NCBI RefSeq assembly: GCF_003385215.1
Contig: NZ_PQHW01000011.1
Location: 35,398-99,397 of the forward strand
DNA from: Amycolatopsis thermalba
GTDB lineage: Bacteria; Actinomycetota; Actinomycetes; Mycobacteriales; Pseudonocardiaceae
Length of the DNA: 64,000 bases
Direction of reading: 5' to 3'
The notes beneath the pieces are model-generated. The model was not told the DNA's origin. It did not search any database and saw only the letters and a list, made by a program, of their open reading frames with translations. The translations under genes were made by a program, and so were the position numbers. Below, one piece after another: positions 25,185-33,834 of this stretch. The first letter of the stretch is position 1; the number at the start of each line of letters is the position of its first letter.

Positions 25185-26329
25185 CACAGCGTCCGCGAGA
25201 TGACTTCGCGCATGATCTCGCTGGTCCCGCCGAAGATGCGGGAGATGCGCAGATCCGTCCACGCGCGGGCGATCGGGTACTCGGTCATGTAGCCGTAGCC
25301 GCCGTGCAGCTGGACGCAGTCGTCGACGACCTTGTTGGCGCGCTCGGTGGTCCACAGCTTGACCATCGCCGCGCCCTGGACGTCCAGCTCGCCCTTGAGG
25401 TGCCGTTCGACGCACTGGTCGAGGAACGCGCGCGCGACGACCGCCTCGGTGGCCGCGTCGGCGAGCTTGAACTTGCTGTTCTGGAAGTTGTAGACCGGGC
25501 GGCCGAACGCGGTGCGGCCCTTGGTGTACTCGATGGTGAGGTCGATCGCGGCCTCCATGCCTGCCACCGCCGTGACCGCGATGATCAGCCGCTCCTGCGG
25601 GAGCTGCTGCATCATCTGGATGAAGCCCTGGCCCTCCTCGCCGAGCAGGTTCGCCGCGGGCACGCGCACGTCGTCGAAGAACAGCTCGGCGGTGTCCTGG
25701 CCCTTGAGGCCGACCTTGTCCAGCACGCGGCCGCGGCGGAAGCCCGGCCGGTCGGTCTCGACGACGATCAGCGACACCCCGGCCGCGCCGGCGTCCGGAT
25801 CGGTCTTGCAGGCCAGCACGACCACGTCGGCCATGCCGCCGTTGCTGATGAAGGTCTTGGCGCCGTTGATGACGTACTCGTCGCCCTCGCGCACCGCGCG
25901 GGTCTTGATGCCCTGCAGGTCGGAGCCGGTGCCCGGCTCGGTCATCCCGATCGCGCCGACCCACTCGCCGCTGGCGAGCTTGGGCAGCCACTCCTTCTTC
26001 TTCTCTTCGGTGGCGTAGTTGAGCAGGTAGTGCGCCACGATGCCGTTGTGCACGGACACGCCCCACGAGCCGTCCCCGCTGCGGGCCTGCTCCTCGTAGA
26101 GCACGGCTTCGTGCGCGAAGGTGCCGCCACCGCCGCCGTACTCCTCGGGGATCGAGATGGCGAGCAGCCCGACCTCGCCGGCCTTCGTCCACAGCTCGCG
26201 GTCGACGGACTTCTGCTGGTTCCACCGCTCCTGGTGCGGCACGAGCTCCTTCTGGCAGAACGAGCGGGCCAGTTCGCGGAACTCGCCCAGGTCCTGCGCC
26301 CAGGAACTCTTCGGTGCGGGCAACGGCAT
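25184..26329 (-). CDS. Acyl-CoA dehydrogenase
   Basis: A 381-residue FAD-dependent acyl-CoA dehydrogenase with the usual order: N-terminal helices, the beta-domain motif IGMTEPGTGSDLQGIKT, then GRTAFGRPVYNFQNSKFKLA, VVDDCVQLHGGYGYMTEYPI and the final RISRIFGGTSEIMREVI. The Glu of GGYGYMTEYP occupies the catalytic-base position of long-/medium-chain enzymes. GGAGGT is 5 nt before the ATG. Together with the racemase downstream it suggests oxidation of 2-methyl-branched acyl-CoAs, probably controlled by the divergent TetR gene. Confidence 0.92.
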   Translation of the reverse strand: MPLPAPKSSWAQDLGEFRELARSFCQKELVPHQERWNQQKSVDRELWTKAGEVGLLAISIPEEYGGGGGTFAHEAVLYEEQARSGDGSWGVSVHNGIVAHYLLNYATEEKKKEWLPKLASGEWVGAIGMTEPGTGSDLQGIKTRAVREGDEYVINGAKTFISNGGMADVVVLACKTDPDAGAAGVSLIVVETDRPGFRRGRVLDKVGLKGQDTAELFFDDVRVPAANLLGEEGQGFIQMMQQLPQERLIIAVTAVAGMEAAIDLTIEYTKGRTAFGRPVYNFQNSKFKLADAATEAVVARAFLDQCVERHLKGELDVQGAAMVKLWTTERANKVVDDCVQLHGGYGYMTEYPIARAWTDLRISRIFGGTSEIMREVISRTL

Positions 26330-26351
26330 CGGTGACCTCCAGCAGTGGAAA

Positions 26352-26391
26352 ACATTACGGACGGAATGTAAGTTCCAGGTGGAATGTACAT
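26352..26391. promoter_or_regulatory. Operator region between the acyl-CoA dehydrogenase and TetR genes
   Basis: The 91-bp divergent gap holds three overlapping symmetric elements: ACATT-N8-AATGT (26352-26369), TTCCA-GG-TGGAA (26373-26384) and the perfect palindrome ATGTACAT (26384-26391). GGAATGTA occurs twice, 19 bp apart (26363 and 26382). This is what one expects for a TetR dimer pair binding between its own gene and its targets. Confidence 0.6.
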
Positions 26392-26420
26392 CCGGCGGGA
26401 GCGCCGGTAAAGGAGGCGAC

Positions 26421-27035
26421 GTGACCGCGCGGGGGCACCGCACACAGGCGCAGCGCCGGGAGCAGACCCGGACGGCCCTGCTCGACGCGACCATCGAGTG
26501 CCTGGTCGAGCTGGGGTATGCGCGCACGTCGGTGCAGGAGATCTGCGCCAGGGCGGGGGTCTCGAAAGGCGCAGCGCAGCACCATTTCGCGGACAAGGCC
26601 GAGCTGATGGCGGCCGCTGTGGCGCATCTCACGGCCCGGCGGACGGAGGCGCTGTCGGAGTCGTTCGCGGACCTGCCGAGCGGCGAGGAGGCCATCCCGG
26701 CGGCGATCGACCTGCTGTGGGCGGGTTACTCGGGCACGCTCGCCGCGGCGGCGACGGAACTGTGGATCGCGGCGCGCACGGACCCCGTCCTGCGGGCGGC
26801 GATCCGGCCGGTCGACCGGGCGCTGGGCCGGGAGACGCTGACGCAGATCCGGAACCTCGCGCCGGACCTGCCCCGGGAACGCGTGGAAACGCTGTTCTGG
26901 CTGACGGTGAACTTCACGCGAGGACTGGCGCTGGACGCCGAACTGGGCGGCGCACCCGCACGGCGAAAGCAACTACTGGAGGAGTGGAAGCGACTCGCGG
27001 TGGCCGCCTACCGGGGCGACACGGAGGCTGACTGA
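26421..27035 (+). CDS. TetR-family regulator of the fatty-acid operon
   Basis: A 204-residue TetR-family protein. The helix-turn-helix spans TSVQEICARAGVSKGAAQHH-FADK. The ligand domain is all-helical, with IPAAIDLLWAGYSGTLAAAA and ETLFWLTVNFTRGLALDAEL. The GTG at 26421 is preceded by AAAGGAGG; the open frame upstream has no coding character. It is divergent from the acyl-CoA dehydrogenase/racemase pair and probably represses it and itself through the palindromes in the gap. Confidence 0.85.
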   Translation: MTARGHRTQAQRREQTRTALLDATIECLVELGYARTSVQEICARAGVSKGAAQHHFADKAELMAAAVAHLTARRTEALSESFADLPSGEEAIPAAIDLLWAGYSGTLAAAATELWIAARTDPVLRAAIRPVDRALGRETLTQIRNLAPDLPRERVETLFWLTVNFTRGLALDAELGGAPARRKQLLEEWKRLAVAAYRGDTEAD

Positions 27036-27141
27036 AGGCGAGCGGTCGCGCCGGGCGACGCCGAATCTCCACGGAACGGACCTCCGAGATGGGCAGCCTG
27101 CCGGCACCAGGCGAAACAGGCCGCGGGCGCAGCAAGCGCCT

Positions 27142-27161
27142 GCCGCCCCCGCGGGGGCGGC
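27142..27161. repeat. Perfect 20-bp GC palindrome
   Basis: The sequence reads identically on both strands: GCCGCCCCCG followed by CGGGGGCGGC. It lies about 107 bp after the TetR stop. It has no loop, so a protein-binding site or cruciform is as plausible as a terminator. Confidence 0.6.
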
Positions 27162-27238
27162 GCCGGCCACATGCCCGCCCCCGGCGGAACGGGTCCCGCG
27201 TACCGGCCCTGCACCGCGATCAGGGGTGGGCGCCGGGG

Positions 27239-27281
27239 AGTGAGTGGCCGGCCCGGCCCTCGCCCGGGCCGGCCGCTCACT
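27239..27281 (+). terminator. 18-bp hairpin terminator after the TetR gene
   Basis: AGTGAGTGGCCGGCCCGG (27239-27256) pairs over 18 positions, with one G-U, with 27264-27281 around a 7-nt loop. Symmetry lets it act on both strands. It isolates gabD2 from the TetR gene. Confidence 0.8.
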
Positions 27282-27336
27282 CTTGAGACGTGTGGATCTC
27301 CGAATGTGACGTTCGCGAACGGAAAGGGTGTGCCGC

Positions 27337-27351
27337 CATACCGGCGGTATG
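27337..27351. promoter_or_regulatory. Operator-like inverted repeat upstream of gabD2
   Basis: CATACCGGCGGTATG (6-bp arms, 3-bp centre) lies 43 bp before the gabD2 start. TetR-family regulators of similar dehydrogenases bind sites of this form, but no regulator gene for it is identifiable in the window. Confidence 0.5.
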
Positions 27352-27394
27352 CTGTACTCGCCGGTAACGTTGCCGACCAGTGCCAGGAGGGCCG

Positions 27395-29005
27395 ATGACC
27401 AGCACCACCGCGAGCACGGGCGAGGCTTCGACGGGGCCGAACACCGTCGGCGGCATCGTCGGTGCGCCCACCGCCGCCCGGGCCGCCCAGCTCGCCCGCC
27501 GCGCCGAAGGCGGTCAGGACTCCGCCCCGGTCGAGATCACCGCCCCGTTCACCGGGCTGCCGACCGCGACCCTGCCGCAGGCCACCGACGCCGACGTGCG
27601 TGCGGTGTTCGCCGAGGCCCGCAAGGCGCAGCGCGCCTGGGCCGCCCGTCCGGCGACCGAGCGGCAGCGCGTGCTGAAGCGGCTCGGGGACCTGATCCTC
27701 GGCCGCCAGGCGGAGATCCTGAACCTGGTGCAGCTGGAGGCGGGCAAGGCACGCATCGACGCGTTCGACGAGGTCAGCGCGACGGCGCTGGTCGCGGGCT
27801 ACTACGGCAAGCACAGCGCGAAGTTCCTCGCCGCCCGGCGCGCCGCCGGGGTCATCCCGGTCGCGACGAAGGCGGGCGAGATCCGGCACCCCAAGGGCGT
27901 CGTCGGGGTCATCTCGCCGTGGAACTACCCGCTCGCGCTGACCGCCATGGACGTGCTGCCCGCGCTCGCCGCCGGGAACGCGGTCGTGCAGAAGCCGGAC
28001 AACCAGACCGCGTTGTCCGCGCTGTGGCTGCACGAGCTGGCCGAGGAGGCCGGGCTGCCGTCGGGCGTGTGGCGGATCGTGCTGGGGCGGGGCTCGCGCA
28101 TCGGCGACGCGCTCGTCGAGGAGTCGGACTACCTGTGCTTCACCGGGTCGACGCCGACGGGCAAGGCGCTGGCGGAGAAGGTCGCGAAGCGGCTCACCGG
28201 CTACTCGCTGGAGCTGGGCGGCAAGAACCCGATGATCGTCCTGCCGGACGCGAACGTCGCCAAGGCCGCGGCGGGCGCCGTCTCGGCGTGCTTCTCCTCG
28301 GCGGGGCAGTTGTGCGTGTCGGTGGAGCGGATCTACGTGCACGAGAACATCCGCGCGGAGTTCACCCAAGCGTTCGTGGCGCGGACGAAGGCGTTGAAGC
28401 TGGGCGCCGAGCTCGGGTTCGGCGCGGACATGGGTTCGCTGACGAGCGCCGCCCAGCTGGCGGAGGTGAGCGCCCACGTGGAGGACGCGCGCGCCAAGGG
28501 GGCGACGATCCTCACCGGCGGCCGGGCCCGCCCCGATCTGGGGCCGCTGTTCTACGAGCCGACGGTGCTGACGGACGTGACCGAGGACGTGGCGCTGTTC
28601 CGGGAGGAGACGTTCGGCCCGGTGGTGTCGATCTACGGCTACACGGACCTGGACGAGGCGATCGAGCGCGCGAACGACACCGAGTACGGCCTGAACGCGA
28701 GCGTGTGGTCCGGCAGCGCGGCGGCGGGATGGGCGGTGGCGTCCCGGTTGAAGGCCGGGACGGTCAACGTGAACGAGGGCTACGCCGCCACTTTCGGGAC
28801 CGTCGGGCTGCCCATGGGAGGCATGAAGGAAAGCGGCTTCGGGCGGCGCAATGGCAAGGAAGGGCTGCTGAAGTACACGGAGGCGCAGTCGATCGCCGTG
28901 CAGCGCGGCATCCGGCTGCGGCCGCCGCGGGTGGTGCCGGGGAAGGTCTGGGCCCGGGGGATGACGGTGGGGCTTCGGTTGCTGGGCAAGCTGCCGGGCC
29001 GCTGA
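27395..29005 (+). CDS. gabD2: Succinate-semialdehyde dehydrogenase (GabD2-like)
   Basis: A 536-residue aldehyde dehydrogenase. Family motifs are GVISPWNYPLALTAMDVLPA (near 170), CFTGSTPTGKALAEKVAKRL (near 250), SLELGGKNPMIVLPDAN with the general-base Glu, the nucleophile Cys in SSAGQLCVSVERIYVHE (near 310), and EETFGPVVSIYGYTDLDEAI. Length and sequence fit the NADP-dependent GabD2 (Rv1731) group, which oxidises succinic semialdehyde to succinate. The ATG has AGGAGG 4 nt ahead. About 50 extra N-terminal residues relative to E. coli GabD are usual in actinobacteria. Confidence 0.88.
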   Translation: MTSTTASTGEASTGPNTVGGIVGAPTAARAAQLARRAEGGQDSAPVEITAPFTGLPTATLPQATDADVRAVFAEARKAQRAWAARPATERQRVLKRLGDLILGRQAEILNLVQLEAGKARIDAFDEVSATALVAGYYGKHSAKFLAARRAAGVIPVATKAGEIRHPKGVVGVISPWNYPLALTAMDVLPALAAGNAVVQKPDNQTALSALWLHELAEEAGLPSGVWRIVLGRGSRIGDALVEESDYLCFTGSTPTGKALAEKVAKRLTGYSLELGGKNPMIVLPDANVAKAAAGAVSACFSSAGQLCVSVERIYVHENIRAEFTQAFVARTKALKLGAELGFGADMGSLTSAAQLAEVSAHVEDARAKGATILTGGRARPDLGPLFYEPTVLTDVTEDVALFREETFGPVVSIYGYTDLDEAIERANDTEYGLNASVWSGSAAAGWAVASRLKAGTVNVNEGYAATFGTVGLPMGGMKESGFGRRNGKEGLLKYTEAQSIAVQRGIRLRPPRVVPGKVWARGMTVGLRLLGKLPGR

Positions 29006-29114
29006 TTCTCCTTGTGCAGAAGCGTTCGGCCGACGTGAGGCGCTTCCACCCGCGGGGCGGGGACTGTTGTCGGCTCACCTCGGGTGGGTGGTCGCTGGGG
29101 TCACCGCCGGCGCG

Positions 29115-32100
29115 TCAAGTCAGCAGGCCCCTGTCGTAGGCGATGGCTACCGCTTCGGCTCTCCGGCTGGCTCCCAGTTTCGCCATCACGCGGGACAGGT
29201 GAACGCTCACCGTTTTCTCGCTGATGTACAGCTCTTCGCCGACCTGTCGGTTCGTTCGGCCCAGCGCCACTCGTTCCAGGACGGCTCGTTCGCGTTCGGT
29301 CAGCGGGTCGATCGTGGGACGGGTGGCCGGTTTCGGCTCCACGCCCGGGATCTCGATGCGGGCTCGCCGCGCGACCTCCCGCACCGCGTCGCGGAGGGGT
29401 TCGGCTCGCAGGCGGTCGGCGACGTCGTGGGCGGCCAGCAGTTCCTTCGCGGCCAGGCCCGCGTCGCCCTGGGCGGCCAACAGCGCTTCCGCGTGGTGCC
29501 AGCGGCAGATCGCCTGTTCGTACACCGCCCCGTAGTCGAACGCGGCCACCGCCGCGGCCCACAGCGCCGGGTCGGCCGGGCCCTCCAGTCCGCTCGCGGC
29601 GGCTTCGGCTCGCGCCAGCCACGCTCGCGCCTCCGGGCCGAGCGTCTGGGCCCGCGGCTTGCCGTTCTCGCCGGCGTACCGGACGTGCTCGATGAGCTTC
29701 CGGCCCGCGATGACCGCCTGCTCGGCCACGCCGTGGTCACCACGCTTCCGGGCGCTCACCGCCCACGCCGTGGCCGCCTCGACCCCCAGTGCGCCGAGGC
29801 GGACGGTGCCGAGCAGGTACCCCTCGTCGAACGACAGCAGGAACTCGGTGACCTTCCGCACCCACGCGATCGCCTGCTCGTACTCGCCTTCCCACAACGC
29901 CAGTTCGGCGCCCGTCGCGCCGCTCACGACCGCCGTCAGCGGCTCGGCCCGCCAGTGCGGACGCAACTCCCCCAGGTACTTCCGCGCGGTGTCCACCCGG
30001 CCCCGCGCGACCGCGAACGGCAGCCAGGACGACGTCATCCGCGCCGCCAGCACACTCGACACACCCCGGGCCGGCGCGTTCGTGCTCGCCATCGCCGGCC
30101 AATCGCCGGTGAGATACCGCAGCGTCAGGTGCCGCGCGCGCATCTCCAGCCCGTAGATGCTCCACGTCAGCCCGGTCTGCTCGGCCCGCTCGATGCCGCG
30201 CTGGTAGATGTCCATCGCCGGGCCGTACTCGCCCAGGTCCTCGTAGCTGAACGCGAGGAAGCAGAGGGCGCGCAGCTCGACGTTCAGCGCGCCGGAGTCG
30301 CGGGCCTTGTTCTCGGCCTCGCGAAGACGCTCGCGCGCCTCGCCCGGCTTGCCCGCGCCGTCGGCCAGCGCGCCCAGCGTCACCAGGGCCGCGGCCTCCG
30401 CACCCGTGGCGCCGACAGCCTGCGCGTCGGCGACCGCGGCGTGCGCGTTCCACTGCGAGTCCTCGTGCGTGCCGGCGCTGCGCAGGATCGCGGCCCGGGT
30501 GGCCAGCACCCACGCCCGCGTCTTGCTCGGCTCGCCCTCCGCGACCAGCTCCCACGCCCGGTTGATGGCGTTCAGTGCCTCGTGCAGCGTCCCCTCGGCG
30601 TTGAGCAGCGCCTCGGCGAGCCGTCGCCACGCCTTGGCCGCCTTCTCCCGTGGCACCCCGTACAGGTTCTGCACCGACGACCGGGCGTAGGCGATCGCGC
30701 GCTCCGGCTCCCCCGAGGTGCCCGCGAAGTAGGACGCCTCCTGCAGCAGCCGCAGCTCGCTGATGTCGGCAGGCCGGTCCTCCTTCGGCACCGCGTCCCA
30801 GATCTCCAGCGCCTGCTCGGTGTGCCGCAGCGCCGCACCGGGCGCGCCCAGCCGCTCGGCCTCGTCGGCGGCCTGCAGCAACGCGGCCAGCGCCGTCTTC
30901 AGGTCCCGGCTGCGCAGGCTGTGGTACGCGAGCTTCGCGTCGTGGCCGCGGCCCTGCGGGATGCGGCGGATGCGTTCGGCGTAGGCCGCGTGCATCCGGA
31001 CCCGCTCCCCGGGCAGCAGGTCCCCGTACACCGCTTCCTGCAGCAACGCGTGCCGGAACGTGTAGGCGCCCCGCTCGATGACCAGCACGTGGTGGTGCAC
31101 CGCTTCACGCAGCGCCTCGTCCAGCTCCAGCTCACCCAGCCCGGTGACCTCGGCCAGCGCCGCGTGCGCCACCGAGTCACCGGCCGCCGAGATCGTCCGG
31201 ACCACCCGCCGGGCCTCGGGCGAGAGCCGTTCCAGCCGGGACAGCAGCACCTCGGCCAGCCCCGCAGGCAGGTCCTCGCAGTCCACCCCCGCGGCCATCA
31301 GCTCCTCGGCGAAGAACGGGTTGCCCTCCGACCGCTCCGCGACCCATCCGACGATCTCGGGCGACACCGGCCCGTCGGCCAGCGCCTCGACGAACGCCCG
31401 TGCTTCCGCCGTGCCGAACGGCCGCAGCTCGATCTGCTCGACCGCGGGCAGGCGGACCAGCTCCACCAGCATCGCCCGCAGCGGGTGCCGCCGGTACACG
31501 TCCTCCTCCCGGTAGCTGCCGACCACCAGCAACCGCTGCCCCCGCAGCCGGTTGAGCAGGAACGACAGCAGGTTCCGGCTGGACGAATCGGCCCAGTGCA
31601 GGTCCTCCAGCACGAGCAGCACCGGCCGGTGCGCGGCGACCTGCGTCAGGACGCCCAGCACCGCGTCGAACAGCTGCAGCTGCCCGAGGTCCTGCTCCGG
31701 GCGCACCCGGTACGGCACGTCCCGCTCACCGGAGGTGTCCGGCACCAGGTGGTCACCGCTCACCAACGGCGGCGTGGCCCCCTGTGGCAGCAGCCGCGCG
31801 AGCGCCGGCCGGACCCGGACGGCCTCGGCGACCTCGGGATCGTCGTCCAGGCTCAGCGGCGACAACGCCTCGGCGAACGGCAGGTAGGGCAGGCCGCCTT
31901 CCCGCACGTCCAGGCAGCGCCCGCTGAGCACGAGCGCACCGCGGGACGCGGCGTGCTCGGCCAGCTCGGTGAGCAGCCGGGTCTTGCCCACCCCGGCGTC
32001 ACCCGATACGAGGACCGCGCCCGCCTCACCCCGCTCGGCGGCGGCGAAGGCGGCACGCAGCCGTCGCATCTCGTCGGCACGGGCGACCAGTGGGATTCCG

Positions 32101-32126
32101 GAACCTAGGCGGGGCACGACCATCAT
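29115..32126 (-). CDS. Large AAA/LuxR-type (LAL) transcriptional regulator
   Basis: A 1,003-residue regulator of the LAL type. An N-terminal AAA ATPase domain has Walker A VLVSGDAGVGKTRLL near residue 36 and the Walker-B-like LLVLEDLHWADSSSRNLLSF near 155. The centre (about 350-900) is helical TPR-like repeats. The C-terminus is a LuxR helix-turn-helix with LTERERAVLERVALGRTNRQ and VSVHLSRVMAKLGASRRAEA. LAL proteins often activate secondary-metabolism or sugar genes, but nothing beside it reveals a target. MM at the start gives two possible ATGs (32126, 32123); GGAG is 9 nt before the first. Confidence 0.88.
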   Translation of the reverse strand: MMVVPRLGSGIPLVARADEMRRLRAAFAAAERGEAGAVLVSGDAGVGKTRLLTELAEHAASRGALVLSGRCLDVREGGLPYLPFAEALSPLSLDDDPEVAEAVRVRPALARLLPQGATPPLVSGDHLVPDTSGERDVPYRVRPEQDLGQLQLFDAVLGVLTQVAAHRPVLLVLEDLHWADSSSRNLLSFLLNRLRGQRLLVVGSYREEDVYRRHPLRAMLVELVRLPAVEQIELRPFGTAEARAFVEALADGPVSPEIVGWVAERSEGNPFFAEELMAAGVDCEDLPAGLAEVLLSRLERLSPEARRVVRTISAAGDSVAHAALAEVTGLGELELDEALREAVHHHVLVIERGAYTFRHALLQEAVYGDLLPGERVRMHAAYAERIRRIPQGRGHDAKLAYHSLRSRDLKTALAALLQAADEAERLGAPGAALRHTEQALEIWDAVPKEDRPADISELRLLQEASYFAGTSGEPERAIAYARSSVQNLYGVPREKAAKAWRRLAEALLNAEGTLHEALNAINRAWELVAEGEPSKTRAWVLATRAAILRSAGTHEDSQWNAHAAVADAQAVGATGAEAAALVTLGALADGAGKPGEARERLREAENKARDSGALNVELRALCFLAFSYEDLGEYGPAMDIYQRGIERAEQTGLTWSIYGLEMRARHLTLRYLTGDWPAMASTNAPARGVSSVLAARMTSSWLPFAVARGRVDTARKYLGELRPHWRAEPLTAVVSGATGAELALWEGEYEQAIAWVRKVTEFLLSFDEGYLLGTVRLGALGVEAATAWAVSARKRGDHGVAEQAVIAGRKLIEHVRYAGENGKPRAQTLGPEARAWLARAEAAASGLEGPADPALWAAAVAAFDYGAVYEQAICRWHHAEALLAAQGDAGLAAKELLAAHDVADRLRAEPLRDAVREVARRARIEIPGVEPKPATRPTIDPLTERERAVLERVALGRTNRQVGEELYISEKTVSVHLSRVMAKLGASRRAEAVAIAYDRGLLT

Positions 32127-32189
32127 TCTGTCGCACTCCACCGACAAAACCGGCACACTTTTCACCGTGGGCGGACCCACACCCGCCCC

Positions 32190-32366
32190 CTACCGGGCCT
32201 GTACCAGCTCGGCCGCGCTCGGACGGCGCTGCTCCGGCACGCGGACCCCGGCCTTGTTCCTGGCCCGCCCGAACCAGCGGGGGCCGGGCCGGCTCGCCTT
32301 CTCCAGCTGCTCCCGGCGGTAGGCCACCTCGGCCATGACTGCGTCGAACATCAACTCGTTGCGCAT
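32190..32366 (-). CDS. Small basic protein (58 residues)
   Basis: An open frame starting MRNELMFDAVMAEVAYRREQ and continuing LEKASRPGPRWFGRARNK before ending AAELVQAR. GAGGG lies about 8 nt before the ATG. Comparable short proteins with a MxNELMFDAVMAEV-like start seem frequent in Amycolatopsis, which suggests a real gene. The first 22 residues probably form an amphipathic helix; the rest is Arg/Pro-rich. Function is unknown. Confidence 0.65.
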   Translation of the reverse strand: MRNELMFDAVMAEVAYRREQLEKASRPGPRWFGRARNKAGVRVPEQRRPSAAELVQAR

Positions 32367-32469
32367 CGGGAGTTCCCTCTTCCGGCTCTCTCAGTTCCTC
32401 GTGTGAACCTCAGAGTCGTCCTGAGGGCCGCCTCCCGGCATCGGACGATCACCTCGTCCCGGACGCGAA

Positions 32470-32518
32470 ACGACCCCTTACCCCGCCTCATCCCCTGCTC
32501 GGCGGCGTAAGGGGTCGT
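32470..32518 (-). terminator. Terminator of the DUF397 gene
   Basis: ACGACCCCTTAC (32470-32481) pairs with GTAAGGGGTCGT (32507-32518), with extra CCGCC/GGCGG pairing inside. On the minus strand it is followed by TTTCG. It starts 14 bp beyond the DUF397 stop. Confidence 0.75.
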
Positions 32519-32532
32519 CCGTTCGGCTTACC

Positions 32533-32733
32533 TCAGGCGCGGTCGAGCGCGCCGACGGCGCGGAGCAGGCCGCGCCAGCTGTCGGCGGACACGTGCAGCT
32601 CGCCCGCGCCGGGATTCTTGGAATCGCGGACGCCGACACCTCCGGTGATCATCGCGACCTCGACGCAGTCGTTCCCGCCACCGCTGTGGCTGCTCTTGCG
32701 CCACACCGGGGCAAATCGCTCCACATGGGACAT
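32533..32733 (-). CDS. DUF397 small protein
   Basis: A 66-residue DUF397 protein with the family features FAPVWRKSSHSGGGNDCVEV near the N-terminus, VGVRDSKNPGAGELHVSADS in the middle, and W(R/A)xLLxAV at the end. In streptomycetes such proteins are encoded next to WhiJ/HTH_31 regulators and act with them in developmental or antibiotic control. The same pairing is seen here, 55 bp from the XRE gene. The ATG at 32733 follows GAGGAGCGGGGAGAA. Confidence 0.88.
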   Translation of the reverse strand: MSHVERFAPVWRKSSHSGGGNDCVEVAMITGGVGVRDSKNPGAGELHVSADSWRGLLRAVGALDRA

Positions 32734-32788
32734 TTCTCCCCGCTCCTCACTTCCCAGGCACACGTTGGGTACGGCTCACCGGCAACCG

Positions 32789-33640
32789 TTATCCGGAAAA
32801 ACGTTCGGCGGCCGCGGCGATCACCTCGACCGAGTCGTCCGGTTTCAGAGCCGTCGCACGCAAATGATCGAACATGAGGATATAGCGGCGCACATCGGGG
32901 GGCAGCTCGAGGAAAAAACCACCCGAAGTGCTGTCCACGTACACCACATCGGGGTCGGCCTGCTCCGGGAATCCGAGGATCAGGAACGGTCCCTCCATCC
33001 CCGGGTGGGCGCCCGCCCCGAACGGGACCACCTGGATGGTGACGTGCGGCAGCTGCGCGACAGCCAGCAGCCGTTCGGCCTGGTGCGCCATCACCTCCGG
33101 CCCGCCGACGACGCGGTGCAGCACCGCCTCGTCGATGACGGCCCAGTACTCGGGCGGGTTCGGGTCGGTCAGCAGCTGCTGGCGGGCGGTGCGGGCGGCG
33201 ACCCGGCGCTGGATGTCGGACTCCCCGGCGTCCGGCCGCATGGCGCGGATGACCGCGCGCGCGTACGGCTCGGTCTGCAGCAGGCCGGGCACGAGCAGCG
33301 CCTGGAACGCCCGCAGCGAGCTGGCGTCGGCCTCCAGCCCGACGAAGGTGCCGGTGAAGACCTCCTTGTAGGCCTGCCACCAGCCCGGTTTGCGGGCCTC
33401 GCGGGCGAGCTGGACGAGCGCTTCCCGCTCGTCACCGGTCATGCCGTACAGCTCCAGCATGTCGCGCGCGTCGCGTGGCGTGACGCCGACGTGGCCGGTC
33501 TCGATGCGGCTGATCTTCGACGCGGAACACTCGAGCTTCTCGGCGACCTCGTCGATCGTGAGGTCCGCGGCCTCACGCAACCGGCGCAGTTCACTCGCCA
33601 GCCGCCGCCGGCGAATCGTAGGACCCTGACCCCGACTCAT
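32789..33640 (-). CDS. XRE-family regulator with DUF5753 domain (WhiJ-like)
   Basis: A 283-residue protein. The N-terminal helix-turn-helix (residues 8-75) has LRRLREAADLTIDEVAEKLE and CSASKISRIETGHVGVTPRD. The DUF5753 domain (about 95-270) includes VPGLLQTEPYARAVIRAMRP, EYWAVIDEAVLHRVVGG and VTIQVVPFGAGAHPGMEGPF. The family works with DUF397 proteins, the next gene downstream. GGAGGAG is 5 nt before the ATG. It is divergent from the 33835 gene. The likely role is repression relieved by the DUF397 partner, inferred from Streptomyces WhiJ systems. Confidence 0.9.
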   Translation of the reverse strand: MSRGQGPTIRRRRLASELRRLREAADLTIDEVAEKLECSASKISRIETGHVGVTPRDARDMLELYGMTGDEREALVQLAREARKPGWWQAYKEVFTGTFVGLEADASSLRAFQALLVPGLLQTEPYARAVIRAMRPDAGESDIQRRVAARTARQQLLTDPNPPEYWAVIDEAVLHRVVGGPEVMAHQAERLLAVAQLPHVTIQVVPFGAGAHPGMEGPFLILGFPEQADPDVVYVDSTSGGFFLELPPDVRRYILMFDHLRATALKPDDSVEVIAAAAERFSG

Positions 33641-33834
33641 GTCCGCTCCTCCACTCCGGCCCGCGCATTCCCCCCGGCGGCTCGTGGACAACCCGTTCCA
33701 TCTAACCAGCAGAATCCGAAAACCCAGCCGGGGCAGCTCACCCCGTTGAGGTATCTTCGGCGGTTAGCGGTCTGCAAATTGCATAATGCCGCGGTAATCT
33801 TGCCCGCGCGAACTGAACTTCCCCAGGAGGCGGC

